This document shows, piece by piece, positions 31,753 through 42,235 of a stretch of 64,000 nucleotides of DNA; the first letter of the stretch is position 1; every line of letters starts with the position of its first letter. The stretch comes from Karstenula rhodostoma CBS 690.94. Lineage: Eukaryota; Ascomycota; Dothideomycetes; Pleosporales; Didymosphaeriaceae. The position numbers were made by a program, and so were the translations under genes. The stretch lies in contig MU001515.1 in assembly GCA_010093485.1 (NCBI GenBank), forward strand, positions 143,518-207,517, in the 5' to 3' direction. The notes beneath the pieces are model-generated. The model did no database searches and was not told the origin of the DNA. It saw only the letters and a list, made by a program, of their open reading frames with translations.

Positions 31753-31985
31753 GCCAAGAGCTATATAACTCGTTGCTCACGCTGCCGTATACATTACCCG
31801 GATATCAAGAAGCAAAAACAATAGAGGACAGCCACCCAGATCTAGAGGACCTATACTAAGTTGTCCCAGGATAGACTATACGATTAGAGGATGATAGTGG
31901 TGTACAAGTTATTACTCACGCTACCATATCTATCAAGTGGATATCGAGAAGCACAAGCAACACGCATGCCAAGAAGAAGCTATAC
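31753..31985 (+). repeat. Degenerate partial copies of the orphan gene's 3' end
   Basis: 31826-31930 matches 31380-31486 (last codons, stop and 3' UTR) with mostly C/T and G/A differences: the codons for EDLY and the stop are still readable, with TGA now TAA. 31753-31800 matches the last part again (AACTCGTTGCTCACGCTGCC). Segments with GGATATCAAGAAGC and GGATATCGAGAAGC link the copies. The transition bias suggests RIP-like mutation of a local duplication. Confidence 0.7.
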
Positions 31986-32544
31986 AACAATTACTACAGA
32001 ATATACGGCAAAATCACTCGCAAGCATGTGTATAATATCTTTGTTATTACGTGAGACGATTTCTGCTTTGATCTGCGCAGTGTATGTGGAGTCTACTGAA
32101 TAATTGTCCCTCGTAGTGTCCTTCCCCCCCGCTAGTTACACCAGCCATACAAACACCCAAAACCCACCACCTCCCTTATTACACCCTAGAAACCTATCCT
32201 TAACCGAGCGGGGAAGTACTCACCAGAACCATGTACGTAAATTTTCTCCTGTATACATACACATCATGGTGTATTTTCTGCTAGCCCCAACACGACACAG
32301 GCACATGGAGTGGTGGATTCGAAATTGGGGACACGGTGGATGCGAGGGATTGCGGACATGGGCGAGTGGTAGCAGGCGGGACTATAGCGTTGGGTCAGGG
32401 CTTGATGAGGATGTGTAGGATGAGATGCACAGCTTGCGCGAGGTGATTTGCTGATGCTCGAGACGGACGTGTACTATCGGAGAGTACTCACCCGAGTTTC
32501 ACACGTAGACGTCGATAAAATTCTCTTCCCGTAAATACAGTAAA
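31986..32544. other. Intergenic, no supportable gene
   Basis: AT-rich remainder after the tail copies, then the 3' side of the Ted1-like gene. Nothing recognised. Confidence 0.45.
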
Positions 32545-34443
32545 TCATGGCATCATCCCTCCCCCGGATTTCCCATCCCCGCCAACACCACCTGGCCTAC
32601 CTCGCCCCACCATCCCACGTCCCTCCCTATCCATCTTGATTCCTCCAGCCTTCACATCCCCACCCTTCCCACCTCTAGCCAGACCACACACCGCTCCAGC
32701 CACCAAGGCTAGCAAAAAGATGAAATCTACAACATGCACCCCCCACCACCAATGCTGCACGCCCACCCCACAGGTATTCACCTCAATCACCCACTCCCCC
32801 TTCTCGCCGAGGGTGGTGTCAAACCACGCAGAGAGAAACCCTGCATAGCCCTCGAACTCGCCCATCATGCTGCGCAGCGTGACTTCGCGGATGCGCGGGA
32901 CGGAGGTGTGCGACGTGCAGGAGCCGTCTGGGTGATGAGTGTAAGGGGGCGAGGGGAGGCGCTGGGCGTGCCAGGTTGGGTGGGATCCTTCTTCCGAAGG
33001 TGCCGAGTCTGAATCAGAGGGGGAGTCCTGGTCGCGCGGTGGGAGGTCGGCGTCGGGGGCGGGGAGGGTGTCGTTGGCGGCGATGCTGTCTTCGAGGACG
33101 GCCTCCTCGGGAGACAAGGATGTGCTGGTGTTAGCTGACACGTGCGGAAGATGCGCTTCGCGCTCAACGTTCTCCGGACATGCGCTGTCCACGCCTGGCT
33201 GCGTGGTGTAGTGTAGCACATCGCACCCCGCGTGGTCATGCCCATTGACGATGATGCCGCGCCGCCCGAAGCCCTGACCATCAGCGTACTGATTACTGTT
33301 GAGGCCAAACACGCTTTCCAGCACAGTCTTCGACGCGTGTTCCGACAGCATGTTCTGCTCCTTCACACCGCTCCCGCCGTCGAAGAAGTCGAAGAACGGA
33401 CTGTCGACGCAGACGCCTGGCTCTTTATGTAGAGGGATGTGCGTGAGCAGGACGGTGGCATGGGTTTTATCGTTGACGGAGCGCGAGGTAATGATGACGT
33501 GGTTTATGAAGTCGTAGGTCTCGCGTTGGAGGTCGCCGTCGAAAGCGGGTGTGTCAAGGTTCATGGTGTTGAGGATAACGAGGCGGAGCGCTGGGGCGTC
33601 GTGCTGCTCTGCGGAATCGGGAAGCGTGTTGTTGGGAAGCGTGAAGATAATGTCCCAGTTCACTTTGCCGTATGTGCGCTCGAACCTCTCGACGCGATTA
33701 ACATCAATGTCCCCTGCGTAGCCAATGTCATGGTTCCCGGCGATGTTGATTGCTCTGTTCGCCCAGGATGCATCTTGCCCCAGTACCTCGACGGTGCCAC
33801 CCCATCTCTTCTCTCTTTCCGGCCTCTCCCCATCTTCTTTCTCCTCTCCCTTATCCTGTTCCATCACCTGCTCTTCTTCCTGATAGCCGGTCATAATCCT
33901 ATCCGGCACCCTCTCCAAGCCCCTGAACACAACATCCCAATACCTCCTACTCCTCCTCTCAAACTCCTCATTATTGATCCACTGGCTCCCCAGCAAATCC
34001 CCAAGAACAGCCACATGGCTCGGCTCTGTCCACCACCTCAGTGTGCGCACAATATGCGCAAGGTACCAATCGTTGCCCCATATGTCAATTGGCTTCCTGA
34101 CATACCCCTCCAACGCCCGCACAAGATCCTTCGGTATGCCCTTCACAGCGTCCCGCACGAGCTGCCACTTGTCCAGTACAGTCTCCGCATCGCGCACATT
34201 TTCCAGGATATTGTCAAATGAGCGGAACACCTTCGCGCGCACCTTGCGGAGGGCCGTGTTACCCTCGAGCTGCGGATCACCAAGCGCAAGGAGGCGGAAC
34301 GGCGCGGGGGCAGTGGAGCCAGGCGGGGACGGGAAGGCGCACGCAGCGTCGAAGAACGGGTAGAGATAGAGCCATGTTGTGCCGACGAGGGCTACCGGAG
34401 CCAAAACAAGCGCGAGCACGAAGAAGATGCGCGAGAGCTGCAT
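32545..34443 (-). CDS. ted1-like: Ted1/Cdc1-type metallophosphoesterase (GPI-anchor remodelling)
   Basis: Intronless. I chose the start at 34443 (MQLSRIFFVLALVLAPVALV), which puts a transmembrane anchor at the N-terminus; an upstream in-frame ATG at 34584 would add 47 Arg/Ser-rich residues. The protein is 632 aa. Metallophosphoesterase motifs are in order: LALGDPQLEG, AVLGDLLGSQWI, NIAGNHDIGY, LLTHIPLH, and NGHDHAGC. The C-terminus has a second TM segment (VVDFIFLLALVAGAVCGLA). An acidic Glu/Lys insert (EEEQVMEQDKGEEKEDG) lies between blocks 2 and 3. Family members Ted1, Cdc1 and PGAP5 remove ethanolamine phosphate from GPI anchors in the ER to allow export. All metal ligands appear present. 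Confidence 0.85.
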   Translation of the reverse strand: MQLSRIFFVLALVLAPVALVGTTWLYLYPFFDAACAFPSPPGSTAPAPFRLLALGDPQLEGNTALRKVRAKVFRSFDNILENVRDAETVLDKWQLVRDAVKGIPKDLVRALEGYVRKPIDIWGNDWYLAHIVRTLRWWTEPSHVAVLGDLLGSQWINNEEFERRSRRYWDVVFRGLERVPDRIMTGYQEEEQVMEQDKGEEKEDGERPEREKRWGGTVEVLGQDASWANRAINIAGNHDIGYAGDIDVNRVERFERTYGKVNWDIIFTLPNNTLPDSAEQHDAPALRLVILNTMNLDTPAFDGDLQRETYDFINHVIITSRSVNDKTHATVLLTHIPLHKEPGVCVDSPFFDFFDGGSGVKEQNMLSEHASKTVLESVFGLNSNQYADGQGFGRRGIIVNGHDHAGCDVLHYTTQPGVDSACPENVEREAHLPHVSANTSTSLSPEEAVLEDSIAANDTLPAPDADLPPRDQDSPSDSDSAPSEEGSHPTWHAQRLPSPPYTHHPDGSCTSHTSVPRIREVTLRSMMGEFEGYAGFLSAWFDTTLGEKGEWVIEVNTCGVGVQHWWWGVHVVDFIFLLALVAGAVCGLARGGKGGDVKAGGIKMDREGRGMVGRGRPGGVGGDGKSGGGMMP

Positions 34444-34820
34444 TGAAGCATTCTCGTCAGCGCGGGAAACAGGCTGGGAAGCAGAAAGGCGAAGGGAGCG
34501 CGCTCGCCCAGCGAGATGAAATGTCGTGCACGGCCGCCTGTGTTGTTCTCGGCCATGGACGTGATCCTCGCAAGGGGCGGCCAATCAGGAAGGTGCGTTT
34601 GCGGAGTTGAGCGGGCGCGCTACCTGCTACACGTGGAGGGGCTACCCAAGAGAACTTGATAGTGCAATACCATGAAGTATTGCTTTCACAAATTCATACC
34701 GACGCTTCTTATTTCTAAAGAGCAGCTGTTACCAAGCACCGACGTCGTTTTTTGTCCCAGACACCATACGCAAAGTACATCACAAACACAGAGCCATCAC
34801 ATGCGTCGCCAACGCTCCCA
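34444..34820. other. Upstream region of the Ted1-like gene
   Basis: Lies between two minus-strand genes, so it serves as promoter of the Ted1-like gene and 3' end of the epsin gene. No element recognised. Confidence 0.5.
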
Positions 34821-36535
34821 CTACCCGAGGAGGTCGCCCAAAGCACCACCAGGCTTAGCCCCGCCCTGAGGTTGCGAAGCAGGAGTGCTGGACCCGGAAG
34901 CGGGGGCTCCCCACAGCCCTTGGCTCGTCTTTTGCTTGGCCATGTCCGCCATCGTGACCCTCTGCGTGGGCGTAACCGTCTTCTTGGGGCCAGCTCCGCC
35001 CAACAAAGACGCGAAGGCGTCGCCTCCTGCTTTCTTAGGTGCCCCAGAACCGATCTTACCGCCAATTCCGGGAGATGCAACAGAGGGCGTGGAAGCCGCG
35101 GATGGGATGGGTACAGAAGTGAAGTAGTTCGGACCGGTGGCTTGGTAGCCGGCAGGACGGTATGGCTGGTTCATGCTCGAGGTAGCTGATGCGGGTGTAG
35201 CGACAGGGGGCGAGGCGAAGCTGTTGCTCGCAGGCGGTGGAGAGACCGTAGCGAAGAGGTCGTTCAAGTTGTTGTTCTGTGCGGCCGACTGGGGTTGAGG
35301 GGCCGCGAATTGTGTGGAAGCGCCGATGGTCGACGTGGAAGCAGGAGGCGCGATAAAAGATGCTGCTGCCGGCTTCGCTGCCGGTACGACGGGTGCAGCC
35401 GACTGGAAGTCGTCAAAGTCGTCGTCATCTCCAAAGTCATCGTTAGCAGCAACGGGCTGTTTTCCAGCTGAAGACGAGGTGGGTGCAGGCCCGTCGTCCC
35501 ATGCCAGCAGATCCACCACTGGTTCTGGTGCCTTTGGCTTCGGTTCCTCTTTCCTTGTTTCCCTCCGCGCCTGAGTTGACGATGGCTGTGAGCGCCGCGG
35601 AGGCGCAGATGCCTGTTCATCCTCTCCCTCGTCGTACTCTTCGAACTTGTCTCGACGTTGCTGTGTGTCTTGGAAGCCAGACTCGTTTCCTCCGAAACCG
35701 CCGCCATCGCCGTACACACCTCCGCTGTAGCCTCCGTAGTCGGCGTTGGCACTCTCGCTCCCGAAGCCTCCGTATCTACTGCCGGTGCCACCACTGCTGG
35801 GAAAGCCGCCCATGCCCATGCCGCCCTCAACTCCGCCAAACTTGTTTCTGTTCGCGCGTGCCTTCTTGCGTTCTGTGCGAATACGATCGACGTCGCTCAA
35901 AAGCTCGGCCAGCTCCTTGGCTCGGTTCCGCACGTTGATGCCCTGGTCCTTGCCGTTCTGGTCTATGAAGTGGAACTGCCGGAGCATCTTCAGGAGGGAG
36001 ACGTGGGAGCGCGCGTCGTCGATGACCCGCTCGGAGCCGTTTTTAATGAGGAATTCGAGTAGTTGGAGGGCCTGCCATTGTCAGCGCCGCTTTCCGAGCA
36101 AGGCATGGTGCCGACCTTGTATATCTGCCTCCACTCTTCAGCTGCTTTTTCGGTGAACCGCTTGTAGATCATGGGCATGATTTCGTTGAGCAATTGACTG
36201 GCTGGTCAGCGCGGTCTGGAAGGGTGCATCCGTCAACACCCACTAATTGAACGTGGCATTGGCGATCTCCTGCATCAGCGTCGAGGAAGCGCCTGTATGA
36301 GTTAGCGGTGGTCTTTCCGCTGTAGGACTGCTTGCGTACCCCAGGGCTCATTGTTAGTCGCCTCGCGCACTTTCGCCTCCATCTCAGTGAAGTTCATGAC
36401 GGCTGCCCTGGCGTGTTAGCACGGCCACCCAGCTGCATCCCGAGGAGGCGCACCATTCTGGACCTTGCGCACGCCGGCTTTGAGGTCGTAGAGCGTGAGA
36501 TTGCTCACTTGGTCTTTCAGACTTGCGAAATCCAT
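34821..36535 (-). CDS. ent3: Epsin-like ENTH-domain adaptor (Ent3-type)
   Basis: Five minus-strand exons: 36535-36454, 36402-36340, 36292-36244, 36197-36116 and 36071-34821 (508 aa), all junctions in phase. The splices assemble a clean ENTH domain in residues 1-140: KVQNAVMNFTEMEAKVREAT, NNEPWGASSTLMQEIANATF, YQLLNEIMPMIYKRF, and ALQLLEFLIKNGSERVIDDA. The tail is Gly-, Gln- and Ser-rich. It contains DLLAWDDG (clathrin-box-like), DDFGDDDDFDDFQ (acidic-Phe motif of the type bound by AP-1 gamma-ear/GGA), LNDLFATV, and a C-terminal LGDLLG. This fits Ent3, a phosphoinositide-binding adaptor at the trans-Golgi and endosomes. The four short 5' introns are typical of conserved ascomycete genes. Confidence 0.9.
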
Positions 36536-37417
36536 GGCGACGGCGGGGTGTTTCGGTCCTGGTGTGGATGTCGTTGGTGTTGAAGTGGCAGCGTATTATT
36601 GAGCGCGGCTGTCCCAGGGTTCGGCAGGGATGCACTCCGCACTTGGCCACGTGTCGGCCGTCGAACAAAGGCAGAACACCTGAAGATGTCGAAGTTGACG
36701 AGAAACGTGAGATCTAGCTGCGATGCTCAAGGTGTCCCAGGGTCAAGTCGACTCGGTACAGGGCTAGTGGCTTCGGGCCGGCAGAGGACACGTGACTGCA
36801 GCTTGGCTTGGCAGACCTTATGCGACAGGAACGATGAGTCTTGCGCAGAAGATGCAAGCTTTTCGGAGCCTGTGTGACGAGCCAACAACTCGTTCGACGA
36901 GCAAGATATCCGATCCGCTCCACTCGTAAAGCGCACATGGGGATCGTCCGATCACCATGGACAGTGAAGGGCGACTAGCACAGGGAGCATAGCGTCCCAA
37001 GCTCCAGGAGAAGCTCTGGGAAAATTCCATCATTACTTTCGACTCCTGCATCCCTTTCCATCGCCGCCCTCTGCAGGACAAGTCGCCTCGTCTTCTGCTG
37101 TGTACCATAGTCATCTCTTCGTATATTGTATTGCATAACTAGCCAATTGGCCCTTGCTCGCTGCTTCTCCGAGCTCTCCCAGCTCCGCCTAGCTTTACTC
37201 CATCACCTCAAAGTAAAGCAGCCCAGCTTCCGGGTTGTCAGGTGAGCGCGCCCGTTTGCCCCCGCTTCCAGGCTCCCAGGCGGCGTGGACTATGATTGCA
37301 GCGCGCGGAATGGCCGTTTCTGCACTCATTCACCGCCGAGCGGTTGCGTCTGACGACATGGGGTGTCCGGCGCTAAGACTCTCACAGCCACTGACAAGCT
37401 CGCAGTAATACCCCGCC
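36536..37417. promoter_or_regulatory. Shared intergenic region of divergent epsin and cyclophilin genes
   Basis: 882 bp separate the divergent start codons at 36535 (-) and 37418 (+), so both promoters must lie here. Pyrimidine-rich stretches occur near 37440-37500 before the cyclophilin internal ATG. No specific factor site recognised. Confidence 0.5.
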
Positions 37418-38309
37418 ATGCCCCACCACGCTCTCAGGACTTCTACTTCTTTGCTCTCTGCCTTCCGCTCTTCTCAATCATCCACTCTCCGAGCACCCCT
37501 CAACAAACGCTTCTTCACTCCATCAGCAGCCAACATGGTCATCAAGACTTACTTCGATGTCTCCTGGTACGGCCCGGAGGTCCAGGTGAACAACAACGGC
37601 GACATCACCTCCAAGGGCGCCGAGAAGGGTAAGCTGCCCCTCCTTGGACAGCAAAACTGCATCGCCATCTCGTGCTTCATCGTCACGATGCTCGTCGAGG
37701 CCAATTGCTAACGCTGCCTCGCAGACCAGAGCGGTCGTATCAACTTCGAGCTCTTCGACGACGTCGTCCCCAAGACGGCCGAGAACTTCCGTGCTCTCTG
37801 CACGGGCGAGAAGGGCTTCGGCTACTCCGGCTCCAAGTTCCACCGTGTCATTCCCCAGTTCATGCTCCAGGGTGGTGACTTCACCCGTGGCAACGTGAGT
37901 TTCACAGCCCCTCCCGATGCGGTACAAGGCGGGGCAGTAGCTGACCAAAACAGGGCACTGGTGGCAAGTCCATCTACGGCGAGAAGTTCAGCGACGAGAA
38001 CTTCAAGCTCAAGCACGACAAGCCCTTCCTCCTGTCCATGGCCAACGCCGGCCCCAACACGTAAGTTTTCGCTCGCCCCGCGCTCCCCAGCATCGCGGCT
38101 AACCGCGTCGCAGCAACGGCTCCCAGTTCTTCGTGACGACCGTCGTTACCTCATGGCTCGACGGCAAGCACGTCGTCTTCGGCCGCGTCCCCGCTGGTGA
38201 CGTCGAGTCGATGAAGATCGTGCGCGCCATCGAGGCCGTCGGCAGCAACTCCGGTGCTGTCAAGCACTCGTCGAAGCCGCCTACCATCACCGGCTCTGGC
38301 CAGGCTTAG
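37418..38309 (+). CDS. Cyclophilin (peptidyl-prolyl isomerase), probable dual cytosolic/mitochondrial forms
   Basis: The exons are 37418-37628, 37725-37894, 37954-38060 and 38114-38309 (227 aa from the first ATG). From Met40 (37535) the product is a 188-residue cyclophilin: [39 protein letters not shown] (active-site Arg and the QGGD loop), [18 protein letters not shown], and [11 protein letters not shown] (cyclosporin-contact Trp). Residues 1-39 ([20 protein letters not shown], then RAPLNKRFF) are basic, Ser-rich and free of acids, as in a mitochondrial presequence. In Neurospora one gene makes both cytosolic and mitochondrial cyclophilin; the same layout is likely here. It assists protein folding. 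Confidence 0.93.
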
Positions 38310-38869
38310 ACGGGTGACATGGGATAGGGATTCGTGCTTGCGGGACGGCCTCGCACCTTTGCGGTGCTCACGGCATGAGAAGCGGCAGTGGGGATTAGTA
38401 ACGCCTGTGAACGGTCTATCTAGTAACATGTGTGAACGGCCAACGCCAATTTGACTCCGAGGCCGTTACCAATATATCTACATCTCTACTCAGCCAACTG
38501 TGCACCATTGTTGCCCTCGGTGATTGCTGCGTTGTGTTGTTGCTGACGGATTGCAAATTTTCCAGCACAGGAGGGGCTTCTTTTCACCCCGCCTCGCCGC
38601 AACAGCAGCCCCGCACTACCCGATTCGCAGCTGTCGTCATCGCCCCTGCCCCTCCACATCACATCACATCAGCGCGCCCTTTCCATCACGCCTGACGCTA
38701 TCTTCGGCATCGGGTCACTTGGGGTGTGTTGTCGGTATTGGCGGCATGGCGAGCTCTACTGACTCACCTCGTACCTGGTCTAGCCGATTCTTTCCTGTCG
38801 TTGTTCCTACTCATCTGCTGTAATGCGCACTTCAATTCTATAATTTGACCCACCTCCAGTCAATTCGAC
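38310..38869. other. Intergenic, upstream of the PLP enzyme
   Basis: The 3' end of cyclophilin and 5' region of the trans-sulfuration enzyme, with pyrimidine-rich stretches near 38580-38700. No gene seen. Confidence 0.5.
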
Positions 38870-40264
38870 ATGCCGAAGCCTCTGTCTGCCGCAACGGCAG
38901 CGGTGCATGCAGACGACCACATCAACGTCCTCGCAGATGTACGTGGCCCGCCTGCACAGCTTGTCCAGATTGCCTCCTCAAACTGCCGTACTGACTCCTC
39001 CCAGGTCGCGCCTGCAATCCACACCTCGACTACCTTCCGCTACCCCCGCAACCATGCCGACCTCCAGCCCGTCCCCGCGGGTTCCGGCGAGTTCTTCCCC
39101 AGCCTCCAGACCCCCCTCGTCTACTCGCGCCTCGCCTCCTCCAACATCAACCGCCTCGAGACCGTCCTCGCACCGCTCATCTTCCCCGACACACCCGAAT
39201 CCGAGCTCGAGCACCTCGCCAACCATGTCGTCAGCTACAGCTCCGGCCTCAGCGCTTTCCACGCACTCCTCGTCAACGTCGTGCCCAAGGTCATCGCCAT
39301 ATCGGATGGTTACCACGGCTGCCATGGCGTGATAGGCCTGCATAAGAAGATGCACGGTGTAAAGACCGTGGACTTGCACGCGGATGATAAGGCGTGGGAT
39401 GAGGCGGGGCTGGGACAGGGCGACCTTGTGCACCTTGAGACACCGTTGAATCCCACGGGCGAAGCCTTCTCGATCCAAAAATATGCCGACCGCGCGCACA
39501 AGAGGGGCGCGCTGCTCAGCGTCGACGCGACGTTCGGGCCGCCTGGGCTGCAGGACCCGTTCGCGTGGGGCGCAGACGTGGTGATGCACAGCGGGACGAA
39601 GTACATTGGCGGGCACAGCGATATTCTCTGCGGCATTCTAGCCGTCAAGAAGGGCGAGGAGGGTATGAAGAGGGCGGGAAAGCTGAGAGAAGAGCGGCTG
39701 TTCATGGGCACCGTGCTGGGGAGTCTGGAGGGTTGGCTCGGCGTGCGGAGTCTGCGCACGCTGGAACTCCGCGTTCAGCGGCAATCATCAAATGCGACGA
39801 AGCTCGTTTCGTGGCTGAGCGAAGCGCTCAAGGGAAAGGGAGAAGGCAGCGACGCGGTGAACAAGGTCGTGGCGGAGGTCACGCACGCGAGTCTGCAAGT
39901 CTCCGACTTCCCCTGGCTCAAGAAGCAGATGCCCAATGGCTTCGGCCCCGTGTTCTCCTTCTACACGAAGACCCCGGACCTCGCGCGCCAGCTCCCCTCA
40001 CACCTGCGCCTGTTCCACCACGCGACCAGTCTGGGCGGTGTGGAGAGCTTGATCGAGTGGCGCCGCATGTCCGACTCTGGCGTCGACGAGCGGCTACTCC
40101 GCGTGAGTATCGGCGTGGAAAACTGGGAGGACCTGCGCGACGACTTCGTCCAGGCGTTTGAGAAGCTGGCAGCTGGCGACAGCGCCGCGGTTGGCACGAG
40201 GTTGGATGTGCAAACTGGGGGTGAGGGAGCGAAGCTGGAGGGTGGGGGTGATGGCGCGGTATAG
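38870..40264 (+). CDS. Cys/Met-metabolism PLP-dependent enzyme (cystathionine gamma-synthase/lyase-like)
   Basis: The exons are 38870-38938 and 39005-40264. The 66-bp intron keeps the frame open, so an unspliced reading is possible, but removing it restores DVAPAIHTSTTFRYP, the family N-terminal block (442 aa spliced). Then YSRLASSNINRLETVLAPL, SYSSGLSAFHALLV, HLETPLNPTGE, and LLSVDATFGPPGLQDPFAWG. PLP lysine is in MHSGTKYIGGHSDILCG. Also LRTLELRVQRQS and a C-terminal SLGGVESLIEWRR. These place it in the trans-sulfuration family (cystathionine synthases and lyases, close to uncharacterised yeast members). Reaction direction cannot be told from sequence. The last 25 residues are low complexity. 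Confidence 0.87.
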   Translation: MPKPLSAATAAVHADDHINVLADVRGPPAQLVQIASSNCRTDSSQVAPAIHTSTTFRYPRNHADLQPVPAGSGEFFPSLQTPLVYSRLASSNINRLETVLAPLIFPDTPESELEHLANHVVSYSSGLSAFHALLVNVVPKVIAISDGYHGCHGVIGLHKKMHGVKTVDLHADDKAWDEAGLGQGDLVHLETPLNPTGEAFSIQKYADRAHKRGALLSVDATFGPPGLQDPFAWGADVVMHSGTKYIGGHSDILCGILAVKKGEEGMKRAGKLREERLFMGTVLGSLEGWLGVRSLRTLELRVQRQSSNATKLVSWLSEALKGKGEGSDAVNKVVAEVTHASLQVSDFPWLKKQMPNGFGPVFSFYTKTPDLARQLPSHLRLFHHATSLGGVESLIEWRRMSDSGVDERLLRVSIGVENWEDLRDDFVQAFEKLAAGDSAAVGTRLDVQTGGEGAKLEGGGDGAV

Positions 40265-40409
40265 GTGTACGGCAAGTAATCTAGAACGATATCCATAGAC
40301 ACAAGAAAAAGGTTGCATCTATGCCTAGCATGCCTAACATGGATATTGTGAGCTACTAAATCGATCTCCTATCTATTTTAAGCAACGGGTACTTTATCGT
40401 GACCCCAGT

Positions 40410-40474
40410 CCATCCATCTCCGTCTCCATCTCCATCTCCGTCTCCATCTCCATCTCCATCTTCATCTCCATCCC
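40410..40474 (+). repeat. CTCCAT/CTCCGT hexamer microsatellite
   Basis: About ten hexamer units with Thymine/Guanine variants, 145 bp downstream of the PLP enzyme. Non-coding. Confidence 0.8.
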
Positions 40475-41574
40475 CAAACACTCATCCCACCCGCTACTAA
40501 AACCACGCCAAAGTTGCACCAGGCTCTAAAGGCGAGACGACAAAACACAACCAACATGTTAAATTTCCCATCTAGAGAGAAATAACGTTAAAAAGAATCG
40601 AGTTCTCGAGTGTGTGGAGTACAACAAATAATCACAAAAAGGAGTCTCTCGTAGCCAACTTAACTTCCCATCTAAACAACTAGCCAACCACCCATGGAAT
40701 TTGAGAACACGCTTTTTTGGCCCACACGTGCACACCAGTCCAAGAAGATATCAATTCCTCGTCGGAGAGTCTGGTCCGGCTCGGCGCGGCCATTGAGCGG
40801 TGTGGACAGCTGGTATTGCTGGGTGCGGGTTTCTGAACGGCATGCGGGTAGGGTAAGGCGCTGGCTGGCGGGGGGTGGGAGACATGAGGGTGGTCAAGCT
40901 TGTCTTTTGGCCGTGGGATGCTTTTGAGAAAAAGATCTTGGGGACCGCGTGAGGTGGGGTGGATGCGGATGGAGAAGGGCGAGGGGACGGGCGGGGGACA
41001 TCACAGGTTCCACTCGCACGTTTGGGTCATGGTGTGGTTGTGAAAGAGGTTATGGAGGCCATGTGGAAGGCTATGGGTTGATTTTTGGAGGGCGCGGGGT
41101 TTGGGCATGACGTGGTTTTGAAAGAGATTCTGGAGCGCATACTCCCGGAACGGTATCGGTTTTGGAAGGGGCGAGATGCGAGAGGCGGGAGACATTACCA
41201 GCCTCTTCTGGTGCTTTTGGTTGTGGTATATAGGAAGACAGGTTTCCGCGGTGGGTGAATAGGGGTAGAGTACCGTTCAGAAGACGGGAGATGAGAGACA
41301 AAATTGTTCGCCTCTGCTGCTTCTAGTCGTGAAGTTTTGGGGGGAAAGAATTCCGATTCCATGAACTGCGGCATGGCACGGTTTTGGCAAGCTCCACGGA
41401 CGGAGCAGGCATGGCACGGGAGGTGCTGGAGTTTGGGACCGCATGAAGCGCGAAGAGGCCGTCTTTAGAAAGATTGCTTGGACTATGTCGGGGAGCTGGT
41501 ATGACTTCTAGTCCTCTCTCTTATTGAATCCCAGTATATTCCCTTACCAGACCACACGCTAGCACTCTCAGTCT
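40475..41574. other. 1.1 kb with no supportable gene
   Basis: Purine-rich on the + strand, with loosely repeated GAAAGAG/GGTTTTGG phrases around 41030-41230 but no clear unit. Short frames only. Confidence 0.45.
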
Positions 41575-42235
41575 TTAGTTTTGCTCTCCTTCCCTCAACG
41601 TGGGATGGACGCTCCCCTCCCTCGCCGACCTCGGACTAGGCAGCGGCGGCATTGGCGGCAGCGCCGTCAGATTCCGCTGGTACCACTCCCAGCTGTCTTC
41701 CCCGGGGAGCTGGCCTCCGGCACTGGGGTCTGCGGTGCGTGTGAGCGTGGGGGAGTGGGGTGTGAGGCACTCCGGGCCCATGGCGCGGCGGATGTCGGAG
41801 AAGTCATCCTGCGTCTGGGGTTTGTTAGACTTCAAGGGGTTGGGATTGGTGGGGCAAAGAGGAAGGGGATAGTACCTTCTTCTTAGGCGTCCGTTTGAAA
41901 ATCTCCTTTACCTTCCTTGTGGGCTTCCGCGGCGTTTGTGTGATTTGGTGAGGGGTTGCACTGGCAGCTGCAAGGGGTTTGTCCGTGACACCGTTCCCCA
42001 CGCCCCTTTCCAGCGCCGTATCGGGTACCGAAACCGGTACCGGGACTTTTGGGGTCGTTTCTCTCGCCGGCGTTGCGTCGATCTGGGGATTCTCGTGGAG
42101 AGAATGCAGTTGCTGGAAAGACCGGATACGATCGAGCTCTTCAAGCGCCTGTCTGCGGTACTCGGCCATGATGCGGGCGCGGTGGACGCGGTCGTCCGTA
42201 TCGTAGATGGCGAGACCTTCGAGGGGGAAAGACAT
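41575..42235 (-). CDS. Small hypothetical protein, two exons
   Basis: The minus-strand exons are 42235-41876 and 41814-41575, with intron 41815-41875 (GTACTA donor, CCCAG acceptor, phase 0); 199 aa. The N-terminus MSFPLEGLAIYDTDDRVHRA is followed by a helical stretch rich in Arg and Glu (RIMAEYRRQALEELDRIRSF). The centre is Pro/Thr-rich and basic (RKVKEIFKRTPKKK). The end has DSWEWYQRNLTALPPMPPLP, which looks like a short conserved motif. No known domain. The phase-consistent intron and even codon use support a real gene. Confidence 0.6.

Noticed and set aside
41071..41301. Minus-strand frame in the 41 kb intergenic region
   Set aside because: No motif, no splice partner, repetitive purine-rich DNA.
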